The notes under the pieces are model-generated. The model was not told the DNA's origin and searched no databases. It saw only the letters and a list, made by a program, of their open reading frames with translations. This document shows, piece after piece, positions 24,701 to 37,985 of a stretch of 64,000 nt of DNA. The position numbers and the translations under genes are program-made. Numbering within the stretch: position 1 is the first letter of the stretch; each line of letters begins with the position of its first letter. The DNA is from Paramacrobiotus metropolitanus. Its lineage: Eukaryota > Tardigrada > Eutardigrada > Parachela > Macrobiotidae. The stretch covers positions 682,001 to 746,000 of the forward strand of contig NW_026570284.1 of assembly GCF_019649055.1 (NCBI RefSeq). The letters run 5' to 3'.

Positions 24701-27422
24701 CCGAGGCAAGATCAGTCAGTGATCCGATATCATGCAAATCATTGCGCAGTGGAGAAAATGATTATCCGAACCGCAAACAAATTGAGATACGATCCGTAAG
24801 ATCCTAAACCTGTAAGCCGTAATATATAAGCGTCGACTTCAGTTAGCTTCACGTCTCCAAAAAAAAACGGAATATGAAAATTTTACTTAAATATTTAGTT
24901 ACTTCGATTGCACTACTTAACAAATTAAGTACGCATGATTGGTTAATATATCCATGGCTTCGTCATTACTTTGCAATTGCTAGCTGTTTATTCATAGTTT
25001 ATTCCTTGGAGTTTAGACTGTTAATCTTGTAACTTGTTGAGTTAACTACGTCTAAGAATTTATTAACTGAGAATACTATAGCCCAGAAATTACCTGGAGC
25101 AGAGAAGTGACCTTTAGCATATATTACTGTGAAGTCTGTAATTAAGCGCTGAGTAAAAATACACAATATCACCGTAGCAAAATAAGAATAAATTTTGTAG
25201 ACAGTCATTGTGCGCGAATGGGGCCTGGGCGGGGTCATGGTGTGGTCCGTCGACATGGACGACTTCCGCGGCCTATGCGGACCGCAGTCTTACCCCATGC
25301 TGCGCATGATCAAAAAGGTCCTGGAATTCCAACCCGTCCGCGTAGTCAACCTCCTGCCCGCCATCCCGCAGGCGCTCGCCCATTCCTTCCCCGCCCAGAT
25401 GCACCCGACCATCCCACCCCGGCTGCTTCTACCCTCCGAGGCCACGCCCACCAACGCCACCACGCCCACCACCCCGGCCATGGTCATCCGCTACGAGAAG
25501 CCCAAACCGTCGGATCTGACCCCGACCATCAGCGGACAGCCCTCCTCCAAGGCGGCGCTGGATCTGGACGCCGTGCCCACCATCCAGGTGCAGGCGGTGG
25601 TGCACCCCAAAACCCGCTTCTTTGGCCCGCTACTCCAACCGCCCATGATGCTGCCGTCGCAGATCCTGCCCTTTCTATCGCGCTCCTTTATCGACCAACC
25701 ACCGCCACCGGGTCCCATGGGACCACCGGATCCGCCCATGTTTGCCAAGCAATTTGACGATAGTATTCCCAATCCACAGCAAAACCAGCTGCAACAATCC
25801 GGGCAGCCGTTTCCCATGAATCAGGATCAGCAGCCGCAGATACCGATGAATTTGCCGCCACAGCAACCGCCCCAGATGCCACCGCCACAGCAATCTCCGC
25901 AGATTCCGCAACAGCAACCGCCGCAGATACCACAGCAGCAACCACAACAGCAACCACAACAAACCGCGCAGTTAAACACCGCTTTTGATGCTCCCATGCA
26001 ACCAATGAACAATCAGTTTAATCCCTTAACGCCATTTAACGGCCCGTCCATGTTAGACACGCCCAACAAACCCCACAACGAACAGTCGCCACAGCAACCG
26101 CCCCTACAGTTGCAGTCCAATATGAACAACTTTCAGCAGCCATCACAAGGTCCACAGTCCAATAACAATAACAACATTCCGCTGCAAACAGCCCAACTGA
26201 ATACGGCCATGAACCACATTCAGCAAGGTCAGCAGTTCCCGCAACTGACCAGTGTCCAGCAGACGGGGCCGGCGTTCTCCAAACCGTTTATGCCGGACGA
26301 GCAGCGCTTGCAGCAGTCGGTGCAGTCGCCGCCTGTACAGAATTCCAACGGGATAAATAACAACCAGTTACCGATGTTTAATAATGATCTGAATGGGTTT
26401 AATAGCCGTCAGATTGACGGCGGTCCCCGCGTCACGACGGCAACCGATATGCAAGTGGCAGATTCTAATATTAACAACGGCGTCATTCCGTTTAATATGA
26501 ATATGAATTCCCAGCATCCCAGTATGCGCCAGCTCGAACCCATGCAGTGTCCCGCGGAAGGATTCTTTAGAAATCCTCAAGACTGCACAAAGTACGCTTT
26601 TGCACAGTTCAGTGCCGGTATCTTAAAATACACCCGCAATAATATTATTACTAACCATAATAATCTTGTACACAACACTTGCTTAACAATAAGCAGAAAT
26701 CTGACACACTTTTACTAAGGGATGTACGAGTACAATCCAGTACTTGGTATCTTCGTGTGATGTAGAAATAAGCCGACTCGAACGCTGGATTGCAAAAACT
26801 TTGAGGAACGTCATAAGTACCTTTTTAGGTACATACATATAAAGACATCCACATAAAATATTTTTGTGTGTATGTAAGCTGCTGTATATACGTAGTATTT
26901 ACTAATCAGATTAATTACCAGTTAATTTCGTTTTATTTTAATGTTAGATTTATTGTTTTTGCTGCAAGACGGCAACGCGTACATAGCACATGTACATCAG
27001 TACATGTAATCAAATGTATGTACGGGTACACGTGTTACGATTATTTTTAATATTTTAATGTAAACACAAATTTGAGGCGTTCGATACGGGTTTTATTCGC
27101 CATGCTGACTGATTTTCGCCTTTTAGATTTTACCGGTGTGTAAATATGTTGGGTAGCTGGACAGTGTGGCACTTTTTCTGTCCGGCGGGACTCGTGTTTG
27201 ACCCTAATCACGCTGTTTGGTAAGTTGCAATGCCGCCTACCGCGAAAATGATTACCTTATGTGCATATGAATCCATGCGCAGTAATGCTTTTTACAATAC
27301 GATGATAGGGCGCACACTTATTTACTGTCGGCAAATTTTTTACACCTGATTTGGCGCAAAATGTTTAACCGGGCTGATTTTGACTTTACAGTAACTGGGT
27401 GAGCATGTCACCACCTTGTTGA
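21758..27422 (+). CDS. secreted GH18 chitinase-like protein with C-terminal CBM14 domain
   Basis: Eleven exons: 21758-21815, 22056-22144, 22277-22382, 22549-22805, 22896-23020, 23153-23276, 23867-24052, 24287-24409, 25201-26591, 27127-27219, 27392-27422; 2583 nt in one frame, 860 residues. The signal peptide is residues 1-19 ([19 protein letters not shown]). The GH18 barrel runs from about 24 ([14 protein letters not shown]) to 400, with [10 protein letters not shown] near 101-110, [12 protein letters not shown] at 142-153, MTYDFHGSW and [12 protein letters not shown]. The proton-donor Glu is E150, but the usual DxDxE reads D-I-N-W-E, with Asn148 where Asp is expected. A linker of roughly 400 residues is rich in Pro, Gln and Asn. 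The C-terminal peritrophin-A/CBM14 module ([13 protein letters not shown] to the final Cys) has six cysteines and CNW. It would bind and possibly cut chitin in cuticle, gut lining or eggshell; activity may be reduced. Exon 9 is long and GC-rich. Confidence 0.9.
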
Positions 27423-27705
27423 AACGATATAAAAATATACCGGAATCTATTTGGATTTCGCGTCGGAGCGGCAAAGTTGACAAGTATGGAGTTTATTATG
27501 GTTCTATGACCTCGAGCCGACACTGGCAATGGCAGGACTGCGGTATAGATTCCGTGCACGTGATGATTAGAAATTATTTATTCGTATTGGTATTTTTTTC
27601 TAATCGAGCACTCTTGTCAAAGTTTGTTGTGAAATCTGAATGTACACATTATTGTATTGTACGTAATACAATAATTCTGTAAACACTGTAAACAGCAGAA
27701 CGTGT

Positions 27706-27711
27706 AATAAA
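27706..27711 (+). terminator. candidate polyadenylation signal of chitinase
   Basis: AATAAA 284 bases after the chitinase stop codon (27420-27422), the first canonical hexamer downstream. Confidence 0.45.
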
Positions 27712-28543
27712 GAGCACTATGAAAATTAGTATAGCGCAGACGCGTTATTCTAAGCACATAACACTGGGACTGTCGCTGCATAACATGAAAGTAAGTATAA
27801 TCTGTTTAATTTAAAAAATTATTAAAGTTCGTTGCTGTAATTATTTCAAATATTGTTTTTATACTTCTCAATTAATTTATTTGGTCAGATCATGTACTCG
27901 GTACTTCCACTTTATTTACCAAAATCCAAAATCAATGGGCAATTATGAAATGTGTCGAAGCCATGCATGTCTGTGTACAATTGCAAGGACCCACACCAGA
28001 ACTAAATGTCAATATGAAGCGAAAGCATATATAAATATTATCGTATATATAATTCCAAATCTTGGCTCAAACTTACAGTTAGAAAAGCCCCTCTTTGCAT
28101 CCCTGCTCCAGCTCAACCACCTTACTGATCAACGTTGTATATCAACGTAAAAACAAATTCAACGAAGTCAGCTGAAGGTGAAATCCATATATATTGCTAC
28201 GAAATTTTAAACATTAAAAGTCCAAGTGGTAATTTTCTTTAAGAATTGAAGTTTTATGAAAATTAGCACGTATTATGTAATTGATTCAACGTAAAATTAA
28301 TAATTGTTGATGCTGTTTTTGTTCATATCAAGCTCCCAGACTACGGCGATTACATGCATGAAGTCATGAACGTACGTACTAAATCAAACGTTTCTGCAGT
28401 ACTGTACTTCCACTCTGTAGCTACTCTACCCTAGGTAGGGAAATACGTTTCTGTATTTGCTGTTTGTGTAACATACGAAATTAATTATCTACCGGGTCCG
28501 CGATGAGCAAGTTCAAAGCAAAGGTTTCTTCTGTTCTGCTTTT

Positions 28544-29230
28544 TTAATGCTGGGAAAAAGTTCGACACAAACGATACAGGGCTAAACATATCCGATGCAT
28601 CATATACGCGCCGGGCGACTGGACATCGGAACCGGAAATGCTCATATAGACCGTTTCGTTAACCAAACCATCGCGCTTTTCCGCATGTTCGGCCTGCCAT
28701 AACTGGAAGCGCTCACCAGTAGAGCACATCGGTGTCGGTGATACAGTGCGTCAGAGCGATCTTCACAGTTCAAAAATTATTTGTCGTGTTTCCTGCTCGG
28801 GCATGTCTGTCAATCCAAAAAGTACAAACATCTTATGCTGAACTTATTGCTGGTACAGCCAAATTCGAAATCATCAGGATTTTCGAATTCTCCACAGCAT
28901 TCCCTCATGCGCTGTATTTCCTGTTGGATTAAGTATTTCCAAGACTCCTCGTTAACCTTCCAAATCCTCATTGACTGAAGTTCCACAGCTGATCGTATGG
29001 AAATATTCAACCGTTTTTCTGTCCAGTGAGCGCTGATTGTTGATGTTTATCAAGGCTCCATTTCAAGGTTGCCCAGCTTTGACGGCAGTTTAGTAGCCGA
29101 GTGTGTTCCAGCTATCTTGAAATTGTTTATGAGCGGATGTAGCATGGAATTAATCGTATTTACCGTCCCGTAACGTCGTCAACGCGGATGACGTGAAGAC
29201 AGGGCTGCAGGCTGAACATATCGTATCGGA
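28544..29230 (-). other. possible coding remnants or unrecognised minus-strand gene
   Basis: Several minus-strand frames look more protein-like than their surroundings. At 28810-29010 a frame contains RIWKVNEESWKYLIQQEIQ and then an acidic, Cys-containing stretch. At 28544-28729 a frame contains NETVYMSISGSDVQSPGAY. Near 29150-29230 there is a short frame starting MFSLQPCLHVIRVDD. They lie in the same order on one strand, but I could not link them by clean GT-AG junctions, and I recognise no family. It could be an unannotated gene with wrong borders, a decayed gene, or chance. Confidence 0.25.
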
Positions 29231-32200
29231 TTTACTGTGGTTAACGATGACGGGATGCTATAAGTAATCAGCCAGACTTTTTCCCGGAACAGCCTCAACG
29301 GAGCGCCGTATCATTCCTGAAACCCCGCAACTGCATTCCCAGAAGAATGCCTATCCAGCAGGTTTTCCTACCTGGAAACAAGAATCATCGTACCCGTGGC
29401 AAAAACTCCACGAATGCCCGATCCAGTCATGTTTGTCAGATGTCCAAAGTTTCTACAGAAGATGGAAAGGTACGCTTTCTTCAAAATTTGCCGCATTATC
29501 CCAGAAATTTTTTACTGTCGTATTCTTCGCAGAATTAATTTTTTTTAAATTTAACTGTTAGCAAATAACCGTTGACAGAAACTATTATGGAATATAATTA
29601 ACTGACTTTTATAAATATTTTTAAGCGCGGAAGTAGCAATTCTTATTCATTTTTTATACTCGTGTTTTAAACTATTTTTACGACGCTTCATTTTAATAAT
29701 GTTTTTTAAAAAATATTTTGTGAAATTTATAATAACTTGCGGTACAGAGCCTATAATTCATGCACTTTGGCCTTAATTTTTTAGAGTTGGAGTCTTAGAA
29801 AAAAAGTGAAATTTTTTGGAGAGGGACTATTCTAAACAGTACCATCCTCCATCCTAACACTTGTATAAACGAGTTAGTTGTTTGGCCTTGCGGAAGAGAG
29901 CGAAGACCTTGTTTTGAGGTCGGCGGAAGACCTCTCGACGTGCACATCAATTCTGACGTTATCAGGGAAAATAGGAATGATTGTTTGCCGTGGCTGGGGA
30001 TGTTTTTTTCTGTTTACGTTTATTTCATCCCGTTAATGCAGCGCACAATTTCCCGCACGCTGCTAATCGATGGGAATATCTATATATGTGCTCTTATATT
30101 TTTTTCTATGGACATTTTTCCCTGTACTCCGCAGCGATCGAACATTGCTCTCGCTCTCTCAGCGGAATATACTATATGAGGAAGTACGGAGCACTGCTCG
30201 ATTTTCATCCACCCGATCGATCAGTGTGCTCTTTGTTAGTGATGAGAAATGTGGCAAATGCTTTTTAAAGCCCAATGTGCGCCGCTGCAGCGGCCCAGAG
30301 ATCGCTCCCTCTCACATTAATCATCTAAATTTCAGTCAAGATTTGCAATAATGTTTTCCCTGTAATATCGGTAATGCCGCAAGAAAACCTAGTCACCGAC
30401 AGGAAATATTTGTAGTCTGTGGGTTCAAGCGCGTGCCTGTTGCAGCTACACATGTGTGTGCTCAAGACGAAGTTTTCCAATGAATTCTAGTAATATGATA
30501 TTGTAAAATGTATGATAATTTTTCAGATTACTGTCTACACTAATAGCAGGTACCGTTTTAAACTTTTTTATAATTTCATCACTTGGATTGAATTTTGTGA
30601 CGTCGTAAACATGCTGGATAACTTCTCGTGGCGACTTTATGCCGATTGAAATTTGAAACGGAAATCGGGAAGTAGCATTTTTAATAGTAATGAAAACTTG
30701 AAAGAGTATTGAGGAGTAGATTATTCATTATTAAACCGATTTCGGTCTATGTTACCAAAGTAGGATGTTGTGGTAATAAAATGCACTGAAGCATAAGTAA
30801 TAGAACAGTAGTTCAACTGGAAATGAGAGGAAGGGTTTTTACTTCCGTAAAGCATGCCACTTACACAAGAATGCTGGGAGTACGCTACCCAAGAAGCGGC
30901 GTATTTGTATTCTTGTTTTGGTTAAGACATGTTTATATCGCCGATTACCAATCCATGTAAGATATCACTCTCAAGTGAGTTCATCCCTGCCCACCCCAGC
31001 TGCGCCCATGCATTAGACAGCAACCACAAAGTAGCGTTGTTTATCTTTGTTGTTCGAACGAAGATAAAAACTAACCCTGTGACCTGCCTCATTCTGGCAT
31101 TAGTAATTTCAATCAATGAATTTATTCTAGATTGTTACAAATTTTGTGCGAACAAAAATTCAGTCAGATGCCAAGTATTTTTATTTGAAATATTGCTGTA
31201 ACATAATTACGTTTGGACACGGTAGTGTCAACAGGTCGGACAAATGGAGCCTCCCACGCTTCTCCATGCTTCGTCTCCTGTGACAACATTGTCAAAGTGA
31301 TCCAAATTTTAATTACTGGAGTAATTGAGTTATACCTAGGGTAATTATTTAGATTTTTTATGCGAAACTTCATGCTTAGCTGCAGCATAGGTTCGCGATT
31401 TCCGTTAGTGCGTACGCGCACGTGCTGGCGTTTTCTATCACGTACAGGAAATTTAGGAACATTTTGAAGAGGAAATGGTTTCTTTGCCGCTCACGAATGG
31501 AGATTGCATCCTCATTCAGTGTGGGCCCCTAGCGAAAATTAGGTCAGTAAGCCAGAGGAACAATTATAAATGGAAGCACTCATGCATGGTTAATTGTGGA
31601 TTCCTGTGGACTATCTGCGTGTGGAACTGATGACTGTGCAATTTATTTTAATGTCAATTGCAGTTTTGTGATGCGGATGGGTTGATTGTGGAGAGTTACA
31701 TTGAGCCTGCACGTGCACGACGGAGATTAGTTAGCATTAGTAAACAAGAGACTGTCTAGTCGTGGTTGCGTAAAAACGCTATCAAATCTGGGACACATTT
31801 AATTTACAAACAAAGACGGGGTTTGTTCGGCGTGACTATACAGTAGAGGGTCTGTTTAGTGAAATGTCGGTTAATTTACATAGGAGTTTTCGCCGTTGGA
31901 TCCTGCGCTTCTCGAATATATTTAAGCAGATCGGGCAAATATGCACAAATAAACAATCCACTTAGCGCATACACTTTGCATGCATCATTGATTCGGTTGT
32001 ATGGAAATATTTGGAAGCTGTAAAATGGGCAAAGAGAAAAGTGGTTTTAAAGTGGATAGGGTTTATTGGAATTGAACCCCGATGGGATTACCTAAATGGA
32101 GTTTTCTCGGTTGCGAAAGTTTAATTTAAACATGACTGTATGTTTGATTTAAAGGCCGACTGTGGGGTGCAGTATCCAGATTTCGCGCGCCGTTTTCCAG

Positions 32201-32978
32201 TGTTGCGAGTCAACATAAATTTAGCGGAATCTTTCGCACCTTTGTGATCGTTTCCGGCTTGATTGCATCTTATCAGAAAATGTTGCTGCCGTAGAAGTAA
32301 ACGTTGAATGATTACGTATTTGGATAGTAACTGTTTATACGAGTATTCTCGAAACACATACTCGTAATTATGTGGAAACGTGGACTAACTTGATTGTGAG
32401 CTTGAAGCTTTAATGACGCAAAAAGTACCGCATTACTGTGTAAATTGTTTTATTTGGTAATAACATGAGAAATGGAAAAAATTAATAATGTCCTCCGAAA
32501 TCTGCAGACACCCGTCATCAGTTATAAAAATTTGAACGTAGTTTATTAAAATTTTTGAGTAAACACTCAGTATCGGTGCAACTTTAACGTGTGTATTTAC
32601 TATTTGTTTTAAATTAGACGCTGTACGTAGTAGTAACGTAATTAATTTAATGACTGTAGTTCGTAGCGTTAACCAGATCAGAAAATCGGGAAATTCGTCT
32701 GTGATGAAAACTTGCATGATTATGAAGCGGCGTTAGTCAGATGTGTTTTTTGTTAATTTCAGTTAATTTTATCCGTTTTATGGCTGCTGACAGCGATGCA
32801 CATAATTTTTAAGTCGTACCCCTGTTTGGTTCCGCTTGAGCGGTAGCATAATCTTTTTTAATTCGATATTGAGCGATACATAAAATACAAGTCATGGATG
32901 CATCAGGCCGTGGAAACTGCAATCAGAATGCTAGTATTTTGCGATGACTTGACCTGATACTGTGTCGTTGTACAGGAT

Positions 32979-35900
32979 ATGAATGATCCCCATTGCCCGT
33001 ATGCCAAGCGTGTGGGAAGTCTGACTTCGATATGCTCAGTGAGCGGTGCGGATATCTGCCGTATCTGCCATGGAGAAGCCGAGATGGATGCGCCGCTCAT
33101 CAGTCCCTGTTATTGCACCGGAAGTCTAAGGTACAATACACTCTCTCGCTGCTCATTATTCTCATTGTAGCCGGGGCCAAATCCAATTCAGACACGTCCA
33201 CTTGAATGAAGGAGTTCCCTACGAAAAAAAATAGGAAGTTGGCCGGCGACTGATCGCTGTCATTTTGACCCTAACGATGGGATCGTTAAGCCGTTTCAGG
33301 TTCCCATCATTCCGCATTTTCGTACGGTCACGTATGAAGTACTCGTACTATACGTGAATTCGGAATTAACCAACTGTTGTAATTTCCGGATTAAGAATTA
33401 ATGAACGGCTGAAGTTTTTATGACTGTTTATGGCTTTGCAAACAAAGCGCTCGCTAAAATGGAACTTTGATTAAATTCGATTTTGATTGAACATAACAAG
33501 AACGGTGACTTTTTATTAATTCAAAATCCAATAGCGAAACAGGTCACGCTTTTTCTTGGTAGGAAAAACCACCTGGGTTTTGGGAAATGGTAGCCTCATT
33601 TAAAATTGATTGAGATGCTGGGTTTTTTCTAAATAGTAATATGTGGTCGCTGGTAAAAAAAAGAGGAAAAACATGGAGTGAATATTGTATAAAGAGCAAG
33701 GGCCGAGGGAAAGCAGCAGCTGGATGTGGTATGAGAACGGGATGCCATGGCCCCTTGTTTTTCTCACCAACTGGCCCAGTGAACTTCCGGTTGATTGGCT
33801 TGCGTCTTAACGATAAGGCAGGGGGGCTTTTCCTTCTCAGACATTTAGACATCTGAATGACGATAGACAGAAGCCGTCAATACAGCGGCGGCAGCGCGCT
33901 TCGTCAAAGATTTGAGATTTGTTGAAGATTAAAAGTTTAAAAGCAGATTGAAGTACAGCCCAAGAGGACGATCAGCGATGTTTTCCCGAAATCATGCTGT
34001 TTGTTTTTGATTTATTAAATTTCACAGGGTTACGAAACCGTCTGCCATCTGCAAAATCAAGCGATTAAGCGTTTCTGCTTTATAAATGTATTGCAGAATT
34101 TGTAGATCTTGCTTTGCAAATAACCCGTCGCAATTGTAATGTTTATCAAAACGTTTTTTGTGTAACCGGCATAAAGGAAGAAAAATAGATTTTCCCTCCC
34201 AGACAGCTGTATATACTTAGAGATCCAGCTGCAGCGTCATTAGTTCGGCTTGGCATATTTTATGCGGAACATGTCTTTTCGAACCGTGGTGGGAGCAGCT
34301 TCGTGGTACATCGTCAGCTCGGCGATAAACAAATCGTTTAGAGCAACGCGCTCCCCTGCTGATTGATATTTAATGGTGATTGTTTTTGCAGATTTGTCCA
34401 CCAGAAATGTTTGCAGCGATGGATTAAAAGCTCCCAGGCGAAAACTTGTGAGCTGTGTAAATATGAATTCCAGATGCAAAGCAAAGTTAAACCCTTCAAT
34501 GAGGTACTTATTAGCTGCTATTGGCCTACAGAAAAACGCTGTTTGTTTATGCCGTGCTCGGTTCACGGGAAGCTGGTTTTGTAATGTCACATCGGTATTT
34601 AAATGCGAGTGGCCTTGTTTAATTCGTTAAAAGGCATAAATGTAATAACTTAGTGGTTTTTTTCGTGGTGTAAAAAAATCCGGATTCATACTTTTTTTGT
34701 TGCTTTTTATCTGAATTTAATTAGTGTGCGCTCTCCAGATGTATTATTTTTTTCTTGATTAATTTCGTTGCGTTTCTAGTCATTCTCATATCCGCTTCCT
34801 CGGGAAATGAATTGAGAATTTGTGTCCTCCGTTATAATGTTTTTAAAACATGATACACCTGTATTTCGCTTTATTTAATTACGTTTATGGGAGCGGTATT
34901 CTCCGTTTTTCTCATTTATCAGTATATATTGACAGTGTTGTGTAACGAATGTTATTGTTTTTCAGTGGGAGAAATTGGATATGAGCACGATGGAGCGCCG
35001 GAAAATTCTGTGTAGTGTAACATTTCATGTGATCGCTATTACTTGTGTGATTTGGAGTCTTTACGTTCTAATTGACCGCACGACGGAGGAGATTGCCAAG
35101 GGTGAATTAGAATGGCCCTTCTGGACCAAGTTGATTGTTGTGGCTATTGGTTTCGCTGGCGGATTGGTATTTATGTACGTGCAGGTAAGAATGCATCGAT
35201 CGGCTGCTTTCATCAATGCAAATCCTACACCGTATTGTCCATCGACGACCTCATTAAGTCGGGCACAAACGTTGGTTATGGGTCTGTGCTGAGGAATTTG
35301 AATTGCTTATACGTGTGATTAAACCCTCAGGCAATGGATTTCACTTTTTTTAGCACGGTCTATTTTTAATTAGAGGATTAGTTGTTTATTCGGTCTGAAT
35401 TCGTGCTCTTGGTAGATCGATTTCGATTTTCGGAGAAATTGCGTAGTGAGAATAATATCTCGTGAGAATTATAGTAGAGCTGCGGTTAATAACATGATAC
35501 TGCTCGTACTACCATCGAGCTGTATACTGCAAATTTTGCAAAAATCAGGAGCTTAATTATCCTGTTTACGCTTGGCATTTTGTAAACAGTAATTTGGAAA
35601 TTTTGCTGAAAACTGAAGGCTTTTGAGCTGAAAGTGTAGAATCACCCGATCTGTACGCTTTCATGTATTTACTGTACTTGATAAATGGTTGAATTGTGAT
35701 TGCGAGCTGTTTAATGTTTATCTTCTGCATCAGTCCCAGCTCACAGCTATTATTTATTTAAAAATATTTTGTTTCCACTGGTGCAACGCAACAGTTGCAG
35801 TCGCACGACAGTTTCATAATTAAACAGTAAAATATCTCTTCTGTTTTGATAATTTTTCAAGTAGTTTTAGATAAAGCAATCGGGAAAATGAAGCCGCGTC

Positions 35901-36347
35901 TAATTTGAGTGGCAGATGACCAAAGATAGCTCATACTGCTTTCGGTTGGACTAGTGCAGCTTCATCTTATTGTTAAACCGCAGTGATATGCTTTATGAAC
36001 ACTGATAATTGGGCATTTTTTTTCTCTAAACAGCTCAGTATTTTCCATGGCCACTTCACCGGTTCATAATGCATTTGTTTTTCATTTTTCAGTGCAAGAT
36101 GTACGTGTCTTTGTTCCGGCGCTGGAAGACCTACAATCGGGTGATATTTATCCAGACATGTGAGCGCGACACTCAGGAACAGATGGTAATGGTCACTATC
36201 CCGGTGGTGGACGACACCGCCGCCTCGGAAACCTTCCACACACCCTTGGCCTCGCCGGACGCCACGGCCTCGCCCCTCATGGCCGCCGAGCCGCTGGAAC
36301 CCAGTAATTCCCGCGGTGCCAATCAAAGCGGAGCAGCACTATGCTGA
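32979..36347 (+). CDS. MARCH1/8-type membrane-associated RING-CH E3 ubiquitin ligase
   Basis: Exons 32979-33130, 34392-34503, 34966-35184, 36093-36347; 738 nt, 245 residues. The RING-CH finger is C4HC3: C27, C30, C44, C46, H54, C57, C70, C73, with the typical [11 protein letters not shown] and [10 protein letters not shown]. Residues from about 89 match MARCH1/8 closely ([33 protein letters not shown]). They form two transmembrane helices at about 104-124 and 141-160, followed by the conserved YVQCKMYV segment and a Ser/Ala/Pro-rich tail. Members transfer ubiquitin to membrane proteins in endosomes and at the plasma membrane, driving their down-regulation. The start ATG lies three bases after an AG acceptor-like site (TTGTACAG), so a spliced untranslated leader or a further upstream exon is possible. 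The N-terminus is shorter than in vertebrate MARCH8. Confidence 0.92.
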
Positions 36348-37020
36348 GTGCGGCTCCCCGGCAACGTGTGTGTTGAAAGGTTACTTTGAATTATTTTGGG
36401 ATTTGCACACACAGTTTTGAGCCAGTTTATGGCTGGTTTCTAACCCAGACTTTCCTCGTTTTTTTTCTTCTCTTGTTTCTTCTCGGTTCTTTGTAGCAAT
36501 CTCATTTTGGGTCACGAATCTGCTAATGACAGGGTGGCAATGTTGTGAATGTTGTTCCATGGACGATTGGATGTGGTCTGTGGAAAAATGGTTTGTGGTT
36601 GTAATTTTTGACATCTCTGTGGAGTGAAGAAAGCTGTTATCCAGTTTTGGTTTTTGGTGTGGTTTTAAGATTTTCTTTCGGAATTTCCAGAAATCTTAAT
36701 AAAGCGTTCAACTGACATTTTATACGATTAGTACTATTGAAATACTACCCGTAGTGAAGGGTGAAATCACTACACCGCTTACTATAATAAGATAATTATG
36801 TACATAAATTCGTGGATACCCAGTATGTATATTGTACTTACACCGTATCTTATCGTTATAAACTATGTGAGTATTCGGAAGACTGGACAGCGCTATCCAC
36901 CAAAATCACAGGAGCCTTCAGGAGGTAGACATTGTGGTGTCCACTGTCACATGTCCACTCGAATATTGGCCATGGTACAATAATTAACTACTGTAAGCAT
37001 AAATCTTCATGAGAATTGTA
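36348..37020. other. 3' region of MARCH gene and spacer
   Basis: Untranslated and intergenic sequence ending at the TA dinucleotide (37019-37020) that flanks the mariner element. No gene seen. Confidence 0.5.
36698..36703 (+). terminator. candidate polyadenylation signal of MARCH gene
   Basis: AATAAA 351 bases after the stop codon at 36345-36347. Confidence 0.45.
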
Positions 37021-37985
37021 CGAGGGTCACTCAGAAAGTAATGATAACTATCGCACGATTTTTTATTGCATCAGCGCTTTCCTCGTATTTTCTCAAAATA
37101 CTGCCCCTTCATCTCTATGCAACGCAAACATCTAGTCTGCCACTCATCAAACATTTTCGAAAAGAAATTAGGTGGTAAATTAGAGATCGCTGTATTGATA
37201 TTTTCTTCCAGTTCTTCATCATTTTCAAACTTTTACCACGCAACAATTTTTTTTCAAGCCAGGAAATATTTGGAACAGATAAAGGACTAAGGTAACCTAA
37301 GAAAAATAATGTGGAACGATACTTTTACTCCAGGCCGAGAAAAAAAATAAAGCAGGAACGGAGTGCTTATCTGTGGATTTTCGCGATATTGCACCACACG
37401 GATGATACCGTGTCAAAACCATCTTCTTCTGCTTTATCAGTAAGAAGCTGCAGCACACCCTTGACACCTTTCCTTCCATAATGCTTAGACCCTCTGCTAT
37501 TGCTTCGGGGTCGGAAAAGAATCCTTCACGATCAGGGTTTCGACTATGAGGACTTTTCGAAAGTGAAAACTGAAAACATATTCCAAAATTTGAGCACCGT
37601 TGAAATTTGAGCACCGTTGTCAAAACGCAGTTCTCGGTGCGAGTTCGCTGGAACCAGCTGGCAACATCAGCAAAGAATGGTCCTTACTAAGGCAACAGAA
37701 CAGGCAATGCAGCATGAAAAAATTCTACACTTCTCTCTGCAAATCAATTTTTCAAAATAATATCATGAAAACTGGCCAGTAATTAAGGCAACGTTTTCAG
37801 TGATCAGTGAAAAATCAGCGCTACCCAGCCATGTTCAGAGCCTTGTAAACCGCCAACCTTAGGCGGTATGGCCACGGCCATTGCCCTATGATCTAGTTAT
37901 GAATGCTACAGTTTTTAAAAAATTAGTGCATAATTTTATGATTACTAACTGATACTGATTATCATTACTTTCTGAGTGACCCTCG
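37021..37985 (-). mobile_element. mariner-family DNA transposon, internally deleted, non-autonomous
   Basis: Perfect 27-bp terminal inverted repeats (37021-37047 and 37959-37985, starting CGAGGGTCACTCAGAAAGTA) flanked on both sides by the TA target duplication (37019-37020, 37986-37987). The minus strand encodes the end of a mariner transposase: the frame 37151 to 37071 reads FDEWQTRC, then GQYFEKIRGKR and a stop, like the C-termini of mariner transposases. At 965 bp it is shorter than the usual 1.3 kb, and no intact transposase frame remains. The perfect ends argue for a fairly recent insertion. The rest of the interior (for example the minus frame at 37297-37623) was not matched to transposase. 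Confidence 0.88.

Larger units (their letters stand above)
27423..32978. other. 5.5 kb between chitinase and MARCH gene; mostly no recognisable gene
   Basis: Apart from the uncertain minus-strand block at 28544-29230, nothing recognisable was found. A GC-richer patch at about 29880-30330 could be an upstream untranslated exon or promoter of the MARCH gene, but nothing fixes this. Confidence 0.4.

Noticed and set aside
25218-25757. Second long plus-strand frame and long minus-strand frames over the chitinase linker
   Set aside because: Shadows of GC-rich low-complexity coding sequence; the spliced frame through the chitin-binding domain accounts for the region.
30070-30351. Overlapping plus-strand frames of 79-95 codons upstream of the MARCH gene
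   Set aside because: Several frames are open at once over a GC-richer patch, which fits an untranslated or promoter region better than coding.
33544-33852. Minus-strand frame of 102 codons
   Set aside because: It lies within the first MARCH intron, and its low-complexity Pro/Arg/Lys/Phe content has no domain.
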